Positions 51,852 through 61,605 of a stretch of DNA of 64,000 bases are shown in pieces; the stretch's first letter is position 1, and each line of letters opens with the position of its first letter. This DNA is from Arthrobacter sp. Leaf234 (GTDB taxonomy: Bacteria; Actinomycetota; Actinomycetes; Actinomycetales; Micrococcaceae). The notes beneath the pieces are model-generated. The model did no database searches. It saw only the letters and a program-made list of their open reading frames with translations, and was not told the origin of the DNA. The stretch covers positions 1,514,732-1,578,731 of the forward strand of contig NZ_LMLU01000001.1 in NCBI RefSeq assembly GCF_001422665.1, written 5' to 3'. A program made the position numbers and the translations under genes.

Positions 51852-52946
51852 GTGACGCAGCCTGTCCACTTCGAGTCCTACAGCCCCGAGGAACCGACCC
51901 GCCCGAGGGATCCGCGCTTCCGCGCCATGGCCATTTCCGGTGGGCTCGCCGTGGTCCTGTCGGCGGCGGCCGTCCTTCTCCCCGCGCCCTACGTCATCGA
52001 GGCGCCGGGCCCGACGTTCAACACCATCGGCGAGGTCGACGGCCAGCCGCTCATCACGGTGGAGGGCAGGGAGACGTTCCCGCCGGAGGGTGAACTCGAT
52101 CTCACGACCGTCTTCGTCAGCGGGGGTCCCAACGGGCAGGTCAACGTGCTCGACACCCTCCGTGCGTGGGCCGACCCGGCTGAGAACGTCGTCCCCGAGC
52201 AGCTCGTGTATCCGGAGGGCACCACGTCCTCGGACGTACAGGAGCAGAACGCGGTGGCCATGACGTCGTCGCAGGAGTCCGCGATCGCCGCCGCGCTGTC
52301 GCACGAGGACATCGACTTCACCGAGGAGCTGTCCGTCGCCGGCTTCGCCGAGGACTCCGCATCCGAGGGGATCCTGCAGGCGGGTGACGTCCTCCGCAGC
52401 GTCGACGGTCGCCGGATCGAGGACATCGACGTCCTGCGGTCCACCCTCGCCGACGCAGGGGGTGCCCCGGCCGAGCTGGCGATCGTGCGGGACGGAGCCG
52501 AACGGACGGTCACCGTCACGCCGAAGGAGTCGGAGGCGGGCGGCTACCAGCTCGGGATCGTCCTGTCGTCGACGTTCGACTTCCCGTTCCAGGTGACGAT
52601 CCAGCTCGACAACGTGGGTGGGCCCTCGGCCGGCACCATGTTCGCCCTCGGCATCATCGACACGCTCACCGAAGGGGACCTGACCGGCGGCAGGCACTTC
52701 GCGGGGACCGGCACCATCGACTCCGCGGGAGCGGTCGGCCCGATCGGGGGGATCGCGCAGAAGCTGGTCGGAGCTCGGTCCAGCGGCGCGGAGTTCTTCC
52801 TCGCTCCGGCGGACAACTGCGGGGACGTGGTCGGCCACATCCCCGACGGGCTCACCGTCGTCAGGGTGGAGACACTCGACGACGCCGTGCGGGCCGTCGA
52901 GACGTTGGGCTCCGGCGGCGACGCGTCCGGATTGCCATCCTGCTGA
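51852..52946 (+). CDS. Membrane-anchored PDZ and Lon-like (S16) serine protease, YlbL family
   Basis: Protein of 364 residues. One N-terminal helix (AMAISGGLAVVLSAAAVLLPAPYVI, about 24-48) anchors it with the rest outside. A PDZ domain (about 165-240; GILQAGDVLRSVDGRRIEDID) leads to the Lon-like proteolytic domain with Ser in GGPSAGTMFALGI and the partner Lys in IAQKLVGARSSG. Relatives such as Bacillus YlbL cleave membrane-associated regulators. GTG start. The UPF0182 gene follows after 241 bp, matching Rv3194c/Rv3193c. Confidence 0.92.
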   Translation: MTQPVHFESYSPEEPTRPRDPRFRAMAISGGLAVVLSAAAVLLPAPYVIEAPGPTFNTIGEVDGQPLITVEGRETFPPEGELDLTTVFVSGGPNGQVNVLDTLRAWADPAENVVPEQLVYPEGTTSSDVQEQNAVAMTSSQESAIAAALSHEDIDFTEELSVAGFAEDSASEGILQAGDVLRSVDGRRIEDIDVLRSTLADAGGAPAELAIVRDGAERTVTVTPKESEAGGYQLGIVLSSTFDFPFQVTIQLDNVGGPSAGTMFALGIIDTLTEGDLTGGRHFAGTGTIDSAGAVGPIGGIAQKLVGARSSGAEFFLAPADNCGDVVGHIPDGLTVVRVETLDDAVRAVETLGSGGDASGLPSC

Positions 52947-53187
52947 GGTCGCGACCGTCGCCACCACGGCAGGTGCTGCAGGTTCAAGCCCTCCGACGAC
53001 ACGGTTCGATGACGATCCTCCGCCTCGGGCGATCAGCGGGAACCTAATTGGTCCGCCTGATCGTGGACAGGGCAGAATGAAAACACGAAGGGCGTGACTG
53101 CGCGCTGTCTTCTGTCCGTGCGCGGGCTGGGGGAGCGTTGTGGAACACCGGTCGTCGTGACCCGCAGCAGCTAACGATGAGGTAGAT

Positions 53188-56100
53188 GTGACATCCGGAC
53201 CAGACCGTCCGTTCGGCAGTAGGCCGAGCCCAGCAAGTGCAGCAACGAGCCGGCGCCGCAGCCCGCTGATACCGACCATCATCGTCGTGGCGGTGATCGT
53301 GATCGCGTTCGTCTACCTGTCCCAGGTCTACGCGGACGTGCTCTGGTACCAGCAACTCGGGTTCCTCGAAGTGTTCGTGACGGAGAACCTGTCGCGGATC
53401 GTCCTCTTCGTCATCGCGTTCCTCGTCATGGCCGGAGCCGTGTTCTTCAGCCTCCGCATCGCGTTCCGGAGCCGCCCGATCTACGCTCCGGACAGCGCCA
53501 TCCAGGACAATCTCAACCGGTACCAGGCGCAGCTGGAGCCCATTCGCCGGCTGCTGATGCTCGGGATCCCGGTGGTCCTCGGAGCGTTCGCCGGAACGGC
53601 CGCCTCCTCGCAGTGGCAGGAGGTGCTGCTGTTCGTGAACCAGGAGCCGTTCGGCAAGCAGGATCCCGAGTTCGGCATGGACTACGCCTTCTACATGTTC
53701 ACCCTGCCGTTCCTGAGTTTCGTCCTCGGGTTCCTGATCAGTGTGGTCATCATCAGTGCCATCGCGACGATCCTCACGCACTACCTCTACGGCGGCATCC
53801 GCCTGGAGGAGAAGGGGCTCTTCACCACGAAGGCCGCCCGCGTCCAGATCGCCGTCGTCGCTGCACTCTTCCTCGTCCTGCAGGGCGTCAACTACTGGCT
53901 CGACCGCTACGACACCCTGCTGAACCAGGGCACCTGGGCCGGTGCGCTCTACACCGACGTCAATGCGGTCATCCCGACCAAGGCGATCCTCGCGGTCGCC
54001 GCGATCATCGTCGCGGTCCTCTTCGTGGCATCGGCCTTCATCGGCCGCTGGCGCCTCCCGCTCATCGGCACGGCGATGCTGATCATCACGGCGCTGCTCG
54101 CCGGCGGCGTCTACCCGGCAGTCGTGCAGCGCTTCCAGGTGCGCCCGTCCGAACTCAGCCTCGAGAGCCAATTCATCGACCGCAACATCGACCTCACCCG
54201 CGAGGCCTACGGGCTGGACCAGGTGGAGGTGGAGCCCTACACGCCGGAGGCGGTCCCGCAGGCCGGCGCGCTCGGCGACGACGGGGAGACCACGGCGAAC
54301 ATCCGCCTCCTGGATCCGAACCTCGTCTCGGACGCCTTCAGCCAGCTGCAGCAGTTCCGCCAGTACTACCAGTTCCCCGAGACCCTCAATGTGGACCGGT
54401 ACGAGATCGACGGCGAGGTGCAGGACACCGTCATCGCCGTACGTGAACTGGACACCAACGGTGTCCCTGACGGCTGGGTCAACGAGCACGTCTTCTACAC
54501 CCACGGCTACGGCGTCGTGGCGGCAGCCGGTTCGACCGTCCAGCCCGACGGCCGTCCGTCCTTCCTGCAGTCGGGTATCCCCAGTACGGGAGTGCTCGGC
54601 GACGAGTCGACGTACGAGCCCCGCATCTACTTCGGTGAGGACTCGCCCCTGTACTCGGTCGTCGGCGCTCCGGAGGGCCAGGCACCGGCGGAGATCGACC
54701 GCCCCCAGAACGAGAACTCCGACAACGAGTCCCGGACGACGTTCAGCGGCGAGGGTGGACCCGATGTGGGCAATGCCTTCAACCGTCTCGTCTACGCCCT
54801 GAAGTTCCAGTCCACGGACCTGCTGCTCTCGGACCAGGTCAACGGCTCGTCGCAGATCCTCTACGATCGTGATCCCGTGGACCGCGTGCGCAAGGTGGCT
54901 CCGTACCTGACGCTGGACGGCAACAGCTACCCGGCGATCGTCGACGGCCGCGTGAAGTGGATCATCGACGGCTACACGACGAGCGCGAGCTTCCCCTACT
55001 CGACCGAGCAGGAGCTGGAGTCGGCGACACAGGACTCGCAGACCGCGGAAGGGCTCGCCACCGCGCTGCCCGCCGAGCGCGTCAACTACATCCGCAATGC
55101 CGTCAAGGCGACGGTGGATGCCTACGACGGCTCCGTCAACCTGTACGCCTGGGACGACCAGGATCCCGTGCTGAAGTCGTGGCAGAACGTGTACCCCTCG
55201 TCGTTGAAGCCGTACAGCGAGATGTCGGCCGATCTGATGGCCCATGTCCGCTACCCGGAGGATCTCTTCAAGGTGCAGCGCGAGCTGCTCGCCCGGTACC
55301 ACGTGACCGACACGGACGCCTTCTACAACAACAGCGAGGCGTGGAACGTCCCGGGTGATCCGGGCCAGACCTCCGACGGTCAGACGTCGACGGCGCTCAC
55401 CGACCGCCAGCCGCCGTTCTACCTGACGCTGCAGATGCCGAACCAGGATCAGGCCGCGTTCTCCCTCACCACGCCGTTCATCCCCTTCGTACCGGCGGGG
55501 CAGACCCCGAGGAACGTGCTCTACGGGTTCCTGGCCGCGAACGGTGATGCGGGAACCGGCGAGGACGGCGTCAAGAGCGAGGACTACGGACGCCTGACGC
55601 TCCTCGACAGCTCCGGCCAGGATTCCGTGGTGGGCCCGGGCCAGGCGCAGAACCTGTTCAACTCGGACACCACGGTGTCCCAGGAGCTGAACCTGCTGCG
55701 GCAGGGCGCCTCCGAGGTCATCAATGGGAACCTGCTGACGCTGCCGATCGGCGGCGGCATCGCCTACGTGCAGCCCGTGTACGTGCAGTCCTCCGGCAGT
55801 TCCTCCTTCCCGGTCCTGCGTCGCGTCCTCGTGAGCTTCGGCGACGACGTCGGATTCGCACCGACACTCGCCGAGGCCCTCGACCAGGTGTTCGACGGCA
55901 ATTCGGGAGCGACCACCGGTGACGAGGAGAATGTCGGAGCCACGCCGGAGGATCCGGCGACGCCCGCTGAAGGCGGGGACGAGGGTGCAACCCCTGCTCC
56001 TACGCCGACGCCGGGAGCAACCTCGGGTGCCACCCCGCCGGCGACGAGCGGCGATCCGGCCGCGGACCTCCGCACGGCGCTCGACGATGCGAACACGGCC

Positions 56101-56229
56101 ATCCAGGACGGTAACGCAGCACTGGCATCCGGCGACTTCGCCGCCTACGGTGAGGCCCAGGACCGTCTGCAGGATGCCCTGCAGCGCGCGCTCGATGCCG
56201 AAGCGCAGGTTTCGGGCTCCGGCGAGTAG
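53188..56229 (+). CDS. UPF0182 family large membrane protein
   Basis: Protein of 1013 residues. About seven membrane helices occupy residues 28-320 (for example [24 protein letters not shown] and [22 protein letters not shown]); a large extracytoplasmic domain follows to about 900. The end is a Thr/Pro/Ala-rich stretch (900-960) and a short charged coiled coil. Function is unknown; the family is typical of actinobacteria. GTG start with GAGG 6-9 nt upstream. It lies after the PDZ/Lon-like protease in a conserved order, so it may be a client or partner of that protease. Confidence 0.93.
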   Translation: MTSGPDRPFGSRPSPASAATSRRRSPLIPTIIVVAVIVIAFVYLSQVYADVLWYQQLGFLEVFVTENLSRIVLFVIAFLVMAGAVFFSLRIAFRSRPIYAPDSAIQDNLNRYQAQLEPIRRLLMLGIPVVLGAFAGTAASSQWQEVLLFVNQEPFGKQDPEFGMDYAFYMFTLPFLSFVLGFLISVVIISAIATILTHYLYGGIRLEEKGLFTTKAARVQIAVVAALFLVLQGVNYWLDRYDTLLNQGTWAGALYTDVNAVIPTKAILAVAAIIVAVLFVASAFIGRWRLPLIGTAMLIITALLAGGVYPAVVQRFQVRPSELSLESQFIDRNIDLTREAYGLDQVEVEPYTPEAVPQAGALGDDGETTANIRLLDPNLVSDAFSQLQQFRQYYQFPETLNVDRYEIDGEVQDTVIAVRELDTNGVPDGWVNEHVFYTHGYGVVAAAGSTVQPDGRPSFLQSGIPSTGVLGDESTYEPRIYFGEDSPLYSVVGAPEGQAPAEIDRPQNENSDNESRTTFSGEGGPDVGNAFNRLVYALKFQSTDLLLSDQVNGSSQILYDRDPVDRVRKVAPYLTLDGNSYPAIVDGRVKWIIDGYTTSASFPYSTEQELESATQDSQTAEGLATALPAERVNYIRNAVKATVDAYDGSVNLYAWDDQDPVLKSWQNVYPSSLKPYSEMSADLMAHVRYPEDLFKVQRELLARYHVTDTDAFYNNSEAWNVPGDPGQTSDGQTSTALTDRQPPFYLTLQMPNQDQAAFSLTTPFIPFVPAGQTPRNVLYGFLAANGDAGTGEDGVKSEDYGRLTLLDSSGQDSVVGPGQAQNLFNSDTTVSQELNLLRQGASEVINGNLLTLPIGGGIAYVQPVYVQSSGSSSFPVLRRVLVSFGDDVGFAPTLAEALDQVFDGNSGATTGDEENVGATPEDPATPAEGGDEGATPAPTPTPGATSGATPPATSGDPAADLRTALDDANTAIQDGNAALASGDFAAYGEAQDRLQDALQRALDAEAQVSGSGE

Positions 56230-56257
56230 TCCTCAGGAGCCCGGGCAGCCGCTCGAT

Positions 56258-56286
56258 TTGCCTCCTGGCCCCGCGGCCGGTAACGT
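56258..56286 (+). promoter_or_regulatory. Promoter of the initiator tRNA gene
   Basis: TTGCCT (56258-56263), a 17-nt spacer and TAACGT (56281-56286). Transcription would start about 5 nt before the mature tRNA. Confidence 0.6.
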
Positions 56287-56297
56287 TAGTTACACGC

Positions 56298-56371
56298 CGC
56301 GGGGTGGAGCAGTTCGGTAGCTCGCTGGGCTCATAACCCAGAGGTCACAGGTTCAAATCCTGTCCCCGCAA
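56298..56371 (+). tRNA. Initiator tRNA-fMet (anticodon CAU)
   Basis: A 74-nt cloverleaf. The acceptor stem pairs positions 2-7 but has the C1/A72 mismatch that marks initiators; A73 follows and CCA is not encoded. The anticodon stem CTGGG/CCCAG ends in the three G-C pairs of initiator tRNAs around the loop CTCATAA, anticodon at 56332-56334. The T loop is GTTCAAATC. Confidence 0.96.
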
Positions 56372-56379
56372 CGAAAAGA

Positions 56380-56411
56380 AAGTCCGGTCCACCTGAGGGT
56401 GGGCCGGACTT
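56380..56411 (+). terminator. Terminator of the tRNA-fMet gene
   Basis: Arms of 14 nt (56380-56393 and 56398-56411) with one G-U pair and a TGAG loop, beginning 8 nt after the tRNA. A short T-containing stretch (TCTTGC) follows. Confidence 0.85.
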
Positions 56412-56550
56412 CTTGCTGTGCAGGGAAGACGTCAGGCGGTAGCGCCCCGACCAGCGCTTGCGTCGGTGCGCTTGGGCCGCCTGCCGCAGTCGCATGGTCG
56501 GCCTCGATCATCGCATCGCCGACGGACCCGGAATTGTGCCGGCAGCGCGC

Positions 56551-56628
56551 TGCGCGTCCTCACCCCGCCCCGTGTGGCTCTGCGCCGCCTGCGCGTCCTC
56601 ACCCCGCCCTGTGTGGCTCTGCGCCGCC
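56551..56628. repeat. Two tandem copies of a 39-bp unit beside the photolyase 3' end
   Basis: Copies at 56551-56589 and 56590-56628 differ at one base (C/T at position 20). The second copy ends 2 bp from the photolyase stop codon. Only the first lies in otherwise unassigned sequence. No coding role is seen. Confidence 0.9.
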
Positions 56629-56629
56629 C

Positions 56630-58030
56630 TCAGGAGTCCGACAGCGCCTTGTACGCGCTGAGAGCGCGTTCCCGGCTCTCCTTGAGGTCCACGACCGGCG
56701 CGGGATATCCCGGCGCGGAGCCCTTCCATGGTTCGTGCACGTTCTCGGCGTCCGCAAGCTCCGGAACGAAACGCACCAGGTAGGCGCCCTTCGGGTCGAA
56801 CTTCTTGCTCTGCAGGACCGGGTTGAAGATGCGGAAGTACGGGCTGGCGTCGGCGCCGGAGCCGGCCACCCACTGCCAACTCGCGGCGTTGCTGGCAGCA
56901 TCGGCGTCGACGAGGCAGTCCCAGAAGAACTTCTCGCCGACCCGCCAGTCGATCATCAGGTTCTTGATGAGGAAGGATGCCGTCGCCATGCGGACACGGT
57001 TGTGCATCCAACCGATCTCCCACAGCTGACGCATTCCGGCATCGATCAGGGGGTACCCCGTACGTCCCTGCTGCCACGCCTCGAGCTCCGCCTGCGTCGA
57101 GCTCTCCCAGGTGAAGGCGTCGAATTCGGGGCGGTAGTTCACCGTGGCGAGCTCGGGATTGAAGTACAGCAGCTGCCAGCTGAATTCCCGCCACCCGAGC
57201 TCCGATCCGAAGACGCGGATGTCCTCGGCCGTTGAGCTGTCCTTGTGGTCCTGGGCGGCGTGCCAGACCTCGAAGGGGCTGATCTCGCCGAAGCGCAGAT
57301 GCGGGGAGAGCATGCTCGTGCCGTGGACGGCCGGGAGGTTCCGGCTGTTCTTGTAGCCACGGGCAGCGCCGTCGAGGAAGTCGTCGAGCCGCTCGTGCGC
57401 GCCGGCCTCACCGGGGGTCCATGTGTCCCGGAGCCCCTGGGCCCAGTCGGGTCCGGTGGGAAGGAGGCCCCACGCGGGGAGCTGGTCGGAGTCCAGGCCG
57501 GGTCCGTCGGGCGATGAGAGCGAATCGGGCGATGCCAGCGGTGTGCGGGGGGTCCTGAAGGTGAGGCAGGCGCGCCAGAAGGGCGTGAAGACCTTGTATG
57601 CCTGGCCCGACCCCGAGGTGACCTCCCACGGTTCGTACATCAGGTTCGCCTGGTAGCTCGTGGCGTCGACGCCATCGTCGGTCAGGGACGTCTTGAGGGC
57701 TGAGTCGACCGTGCGCTCCGCCAGGCCGTACCGCCGGTTCCACACCACCGCGTGGGCGCCACTGTCCTCCACGAGTCGGCGGATCACGTCACCTGCGGCG
57801 CCGCGACGGAGGACCAGCGGGATACCGAGCTGTTCGAGGGAGTCGCCCAGCGCCGAGAGGGAGTGGTGGAGCCACCATCTGGAGGCACCGCCGAGGGGAC
57901 GAATGCCCTCCGACTCCTCGTCGAGCACGTAGCAGGCGACGACGTCGTCCCCGCTGTCCGCGGCCGCGACCAGCGCGGGATTGTCGGAAATACGGAGATC
58001 GTCGCGGAACCACACCAGTGTCACAGCCAT
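56630..58030 (-). CDS. phr: Deoxyribodipyrimidine photolyase (CPD class I type)
   Basis: Light-dependent repair enzyme of 466 residues, FAD in the C-terminal half and an antenna cofactor in the N-terminal alpha/beta domain (MAVTLVWFRDDLRISDNPAL). FAD-site motifs are all present: GTSMLSPHLRFGEIS, ELGWREFSWQLLYF, GRTGYPLIDAGMRQLWEIGWMHNRVRM and WQWVAGSGADASPYFRIFNP. Antenna type cannot be told from the sequence. The ATG is 6 nt after a TAGATT box. The start of the neighbouring PspA gene lies on the same strand upstream, with 114 bp between. Confidence 0.95.
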   Translation of the reverse strand: MAVTLVWFRDDLRISDNPALVAAADSGDDVVACYVLDEESEGIRPLGGASRWWLHHSLSALGDSLEQLGIPLVLRRGAAGDVIRRLVEDSGAHAVVWNRRYGLAERTVDSALKTSLTDDGVDATSYQANLMYEPWEVTSGSGQAYKVFTPFWRACLTFRTPRTPLASPDSLSSPDGPGLDSDQLPAWGLLPTGPDWAQGLRDTWTPGEAGAHERLDDFLDGAARGYKNSRNLPAVHGTSMLSPHLRFGEISPFEVWHAAQDHKDSSTAEDIRVFGSELGWREFSWQLLYFNPELATVNYRPEFDAFTWESSTQAELEAWQQGRTGYPLIDAGMRQLWEIGWMHNRVRMATASFLIKNLMIDWRVGEKFFWDCLVDADAASNAASWQWVAGSGADASPYFRIFNPVLQSKKFDPKGAYLVRFVPELADAENVHEPWKGSAPGYPAPVVDLKESRERALSAYKALSDS

Positions 58031-58036
58031 GGCCTC

Positions 58037-58042
58037 AATCTA
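58037..58042 (-). promoter_or_regulatory. Predicted -10 box of phr
   Basis: TAGATT on the minus strand ends 6 nt before the ATG at 58030; no ribosome binding site apart from a weak GAGG. Confidence 0.5.
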
Positions 58043-58144
58043 GACCGTGCCACCGACGCGCCGGACAGGGCGGACGACAGGGGGATCATGGCCACGTGGC
58101 CATGATCCCACTGTGCTATGCGGTCGCCACGGCGCTCCTACCGA

Positions 58145-58939
58145 TCAGTAGGTGGTCTCGCCCGTCGTCGACGGCGTCCCGTCGGCTGCACCGCTGCCGG
58201 TGCCCTGACCGATCGCCGACTGCGATCCCGAGCCTGACTTCAGTGCCGCCAGGCGTGCCTCGATCTCCGTCTGCTCGCCGAGGTCCTCCAGGCTCTCGAA
58301 CTGCGCATCCAGGCTCGACGACGTAAGCTCCTGCTGTCCACGGACCTTGGCCTCCTCGCGCCGGATCTTCTCCTCGAAACGGCCTACCTCGCTGGTGGGG
58401 TCCATGAAGTCGATGCTCTTCACGGCGTCGTGCACCTGCTGCTGCGCCTGGGCGGTCCGGGCCCGCGCGATGAGCTGGTCGCGCTTGACGGTCAGCTCAC
58501 CGAGCTTGCCCTTCATCTGGTTGAGGCCGTCCTTGAGCTTGTCGACGATCTCGGTCTGGGACGCGATGGTCGGCTCGGCTCCCTTCGCCTCATTCTCGGC
58601 GGCCATCTGGCGCTGGATCGCGACCTTGGCGAGATTGTCGAACTTCTGGGCGTCGGTGGTGTCGCCCGTCCCGCGGTACTCGTCCGCCTTGCGTGAGGCG
58701 GCAAGGGCCTTGTTGCCCCAGCTCCGTGCGTTCTCCACGTCCTCGTTGTAGTCGTCCTGCATCATGCGGAGATTGCCGATCGTCTGCGCGACGGCGCTCT
58801 CGGCCTCGGCGATGCTGTTGGTGTAGTCACGGACCATCTGGTCGAGCATCTTCTGCGGATCCTCCGCCTGATCAAGCAACGAGTTGATGTTGGCTCGCGT
58901 GAGCTGGGCGATCCTGCCGAAAATTGACTGCTTTACCAT
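58145..58939 (-). CDS. pspA: PspA/IM30 family membrane-stress protein
   Basis: Peripheral membrane protein of 264 residues, almost wholly coiled coil (about 20-220). The N-terminus SIFGRIAQLTRANINSLLDQAEDPQKMLDQMVRDY is the family's amphipathic helix and first coil. Members form helical rods (ESCRT-III-like) that protect damaged membranes. The last 30 residues are Gly/Ser/Thr-rich. ATG 58939 was chosen because AAAGGGA lies 7 nt upstream; ATG 58963 lies in the spacer. It follows the TPM gene by 55 bp and is probably cotranscribed with it. Confidence 0.93.
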   Translation of the reverse strand: MVKQSIFGRIAQLTRANINSLLDQAEDPQKMLDQMVRDYTNSIAEAESAVAQTIGNLRMMQDDYNEDVENARSWGNKALAASRKADEYRGTGDTTDAQKFDNLAKVAIQRQMAAENEAKGAEPTIASQTEIVDKLKDGLNQMKGKLGELTVKRDQLIARARTAQAQQQVHDAVKSIDFMDPTSEVGRFEEKIRREEAKVRGQQELTSSSLDAQFESLEDLGEQTEIEARLAALKSGSGSQSAIGQGTGSGAADGTPSTTGETTY

Positions 58940-58994
58940 TGATTTTCCCTTTCGATTCTTCATGATGGTCTATGCCCTGCAGGCGGGGGAGCGG

Positions 58995-61151
58995 CTAGAA
59001 GTCCCCTCCTCCACCGCCGAAGTCGCCGAAACCGCCGCCTCCGCCGTCGAATCCGCCGAAACCTCCTCCACCGAAGCTGCCGCCGCCGCCGTCGAAGCCG
59101 CCACCGCCGTCGCCTCCGCCGAAGCCGCCGCCCCCGAATCCTCCTCCACCGAAGCCCCCTCCGTTGAGGAGGGAACCGAGGAGGATGCCGCCGAGCAGCG
59201 CGCCGCCCATGCCGTCCCCGCCACGGCCGCCGTGCATACCACCCATGCCCATGCCGCCGCGCCCGAAGCCCTCCACGTCCTGCTCGGCGAGCTGGGCCGC
59301 ATGGTCGGCGAGGGTGGCGGCCTGCTGGGCGTGGGACAGGGCCGTCACGGGATCGGACCGCTCCAGATCGAGGGCGTGGTCGAGGTTCCGCTCCGCCTCG
59401 GCCAGGCGCGTTCGTGCCTCGCTGCCGACGCCGCCGCGTCGGGCCCGGATGTAATCGGCGGTACCGGAGATGCTGGACTGCGCAGCGATGATCGCGTGCT
59501 GGAGCGAGTCCTGCGCACGCCGGGCGTTCTCCGCCTGGTCACGGACGCCACCGAGAGCGGCGTCGAGCTGCGCGTGCGCCGCCTCGAGCCGCTGCAGCAG
59601 GGCCAGGGGATTGCTCCGCGCGCTCTGGCGCTCCTGCCGCACGGTGGTGACGGCGGACTGCACGGCGGCGATCGGCCCGGCGAGGTCCCGGTACTGCCCC
59701 GTCCGGTCCATGGCCTGGGCTTGTGCGAGGTCCTGCTCCGTCTCGGGGAGGGCACGTTCGAGCTCGCGCTCGGCTGCGGCCAGTTCTTCGGACCGCTTGT
59801 CGATCGCGTCGAGCAGGACGGTGCTCTGGTGGACGGCCTCCTCGGCGGCACGGACGGCGACGACGGCGCGGCCGGTGTCACCCGCCGCCATGCGCGACTG
59901 CGCCTCGGTCGCCGCGCTGTCCACGAAGGAGAGGCGCTCCCGGGCCTGCTCGATGTTGTCCGCCACCTGGCTCGTGGCGGTGTCAAGATAACGCTCCTGC
60001 AGCGACCTGAGACTCTGTTCCGCGGCGCTGAAGCGACGGCGGGCCTGCTCTGCGGCGGATTCCGCGCCGGCCAGGGCCTCGGGCGCGTTCCGTTCGAGCT
60101 CGCGCAGGGCGTCGAAATCGGCCTTGTGCGCCTGCAGGGAGGAGTTGACGTCCTCACAGCGGCGGATGATCTCGCCGAGCCACTCGCGCTGCTGCTGCTC
60201 GGTGTCGGGGATGTGGTCGTCCAGCTGCTGCTGGAGCTTGAAGGATTCGCTCATGTGGCGCTTCGCGGCCGCGATGTCCTGCGAGAAGGTGGTGATCGCC
60301 TCGGCGCCGTATTGGGCCTCCGCGAAACCGAGCTCCTGCTCGCTCGACTTGATGGCGTCGTCCGCCGCGACGAGCAGGCTGCCCGCGCGGGTCCGCAGGT
60401 CCTCGACGCTCAGTCCGGCCAGGGGATCGACGACCTCACCGCTCGCCGACGGGACCGGCCCGTAGCCGTACTCCTCGCGCTTGCGCTGCGCGCTGTTCCC
60501 GCTGCGGTTCTTCAGCAGCAGGTAGCTGCCCGCGCCGGCGACGGCGACGAGCCCGCCCACGAGGACGAGGCCGCCGACGGCTCCGCCACCGGAGGCGGTG
60601 CCGGTGCCCGATGACGAACCGCCGGTGCCTCCATCGGTGGTGCCACCCCCGGTGCCGCCCGATCCCGACAGGGCCTCCGCTGTGCCCTGGACTGCAGCGA
60701 GGCCGGCTTCGCTCCAGGCGTTCTCGCTCAGTTCGGGGACAATCTCGTTGTCGTAGATGTCCGTTGTCGATGTGTAGACGGCAGACCGCTGCCCTGCGAC
60801 GAATCCGGCGTCCCTCGCGCCCACGGCTACCGCCAGCACAGCTTCATCCGCCGAATCAGCATTCCGTTCGGCAACTGCCCTCGCCCAGTCACGAGGATCC
60901 GACGGATTCTCGAAGGTGTCGACATAGGCGACCCGCACCGTGAAGCCCTCCTGCGAGCGGAGCTCCTCGATCGCGGCCTCCAGGTCGGCCTCTTCGCTGT
61001 CCGAGAGGGCACCCGCGGCGTCGACGACGTAGTCGCCCGCGGAGAAGGTGAGCGGCTCGTCGGCGAAAGCCGCCGCGCTCGTGAACAGTGGGACGGCCAC
61101 GACGGCTCCCACGACAGCAGAGACGCAGATGCGCCTGCTCGACATTCGCAT
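58995..61151 (-). CDS. TPM-domain exported membrane protein with coiled coil and Gly-rich tail
   Basis: Protein of 718 residues. A signal peptide (residues 1-31, ending AAAFADEP) is followed by a TPM domain (about 32-155; GDYVVDAAGALSDSEEADLEAAIEEL), a Gly/Ser-rich linker and one membrane helix (VGGLVLVGGLVAVAGAGSYLLL, about 195-216). A cytoplasmic coiled coil runs from 240 to 620, and a tail of GGGF repeats closes the protein. TPM domains include phosphatases and photosystem-repair proteins. ATG 61151 has GAAGGG 6 nt upstream. The layout suggests a sensor linking the outside to PspA. Confidence 0.88.
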   Translation of the reverse strand: MRMSSRRICVSAVVGAVVAVPLFTSAAAFADEPLTFSAGDYVVDAAGALSDSEEADLEAAIEELRSQEGFTVRVAYVDTFENPSDPRDWARAVAERNADSADEAVLAVAVGARDAGFVAGQRSAVYTSTTDIYDNEIVPELSENAWSEAGLAAVQGTAEALSGSGGTGGGTTDGGTGGSSSGTGTASGGGAVGGLVLVGGLVAVAGAGSYLLLKNRSGNSAQRKREEYGYGPVPSASGEVVDPLAGLSVEDLRTRAGSLLVAADDAIKSSEQELGFAEAQYGAEAITTFSQDIAAAKRHMSESFKLQQQLDDHIPDTEQQQREWLGEIIRRCEDVNSSLQAHKADFDALRELERNAPEALAGAESAAEQARRRFSAAEQSLRSLQERYLDTATSQVADNIEQARERLSFVDSAATEAQSRMAAGDTGRAVVAVRAAEEAVHQSTVLLDAIDKRSEELAAAERELERALPETEQDLAQAQAMDRTGQYRDLAGPIAAVQSAVTTVRQERQSARSNPLALLQRLEAAHAQLDAALGGVRDQAENARRAQDSLQHAIIAAQSSISGTADYIRARRGGVGSEARTRLAEAERNLDHALDLERSDPVTALSHAQQAATLADHAAQLAEQDVEGFGRGGMGMGGMHGGRGGDGMGGALLGGILLGSLLNGGGFGGGGFGGGGFGGGDGGGGFDGGGGSFGGGGFGGFDGGGGGFGDFGGGGGDF
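58998..59170 (-). repeat. Glycine-rich repeats at the TPM protein C-terminus
   Basis: Imperfect codon-level repeats encoding GGGGFGGG and FDGGGG units over roughly 55 codons. Repetition is at protein level with many synonymous differences, unlike the perfect hemD repeat. Confidence 0.75.
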
Positions 61152-61605
61152 TTTCGACCCTTCAGCACGTCCCCCGGGCCGCACCCGATCCCAGGACTGG
61201 GGTCGGCGGATGCCGGAGGCTCCCTGTCCTTCCGATTCTATGGTTGGGGTAGGGGAGCGTCCACCATGACTCCTGCGCCCCTAGCGAAAGCGCGGCGGCC
61301 TGCCGCGAAGCACAGACCGGGCGGGTGCCGGCCGGGGAGCAACCGGATCGCCCTCCTGCCGACACCGTCTCCCCGCTGTGCATCCCCTCGTCGTCCACGT
61401 CCGCCCGGTACGCACGACGGCCCCACCGTGGACCGTCCGAAGATCGCGCCACCGAAAGCGGAGGATACTGGGTGCGGACGTGCCGGTTCAGGTATCCGGG
61501 CAGGCGAGAGGTTCCAGCCACCTCCCAGACACCCCACAGTGAATGTCAGCGTGACGCTCAGCAGCTGTTGCCATGATGTGGTCAACAGCAACGAAAGGAC
61601 TCCCA
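61152..61605. other. Divergent region between the TPM gene and htrA
   Basis: 454 bp without a supported gene. The TPM promoter is visible (see separate entry). On the htrA side, GTGACG (61551) with CATGAT (61572) is a weak candidate at 15-nt spacing, and an inverted repeat GCTGTTG (61564-61570)/CAACAGC (61583-61589) lies just upstream of the htrA ribosome binding site. I see no RNA gene. Open frames across it are low-complexity and in shadow frames. Confidence 0.5.
61235..61263 (-). promoter_or_regulatory. Predicted promoter of the TPM-pspA operon
   Basis: On the minus strand, TGGACG (61263-61258), a 17-nt spacer and TAGAAT (61240-61235). The leader would be about 75-80 nt. Confidence 0.55.

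Noticed and set aside
53044-55302. 752-codon open frame on the minus strand inside the UPF0182 gene
   Set aside because: It is rich in His, Arg, Asp and Glu in the pattern produced by reading a GC-rich gene backwards, has no domain or membrane segment, and lies under a clear family member.
56551-56628. 39-bp duplication considered as tRNA attachment sites of an integrated element
   Set aside because: It does not match the tRNA 3' end, is tandem rather than flanking, and no integrase or phage gene is nearby.
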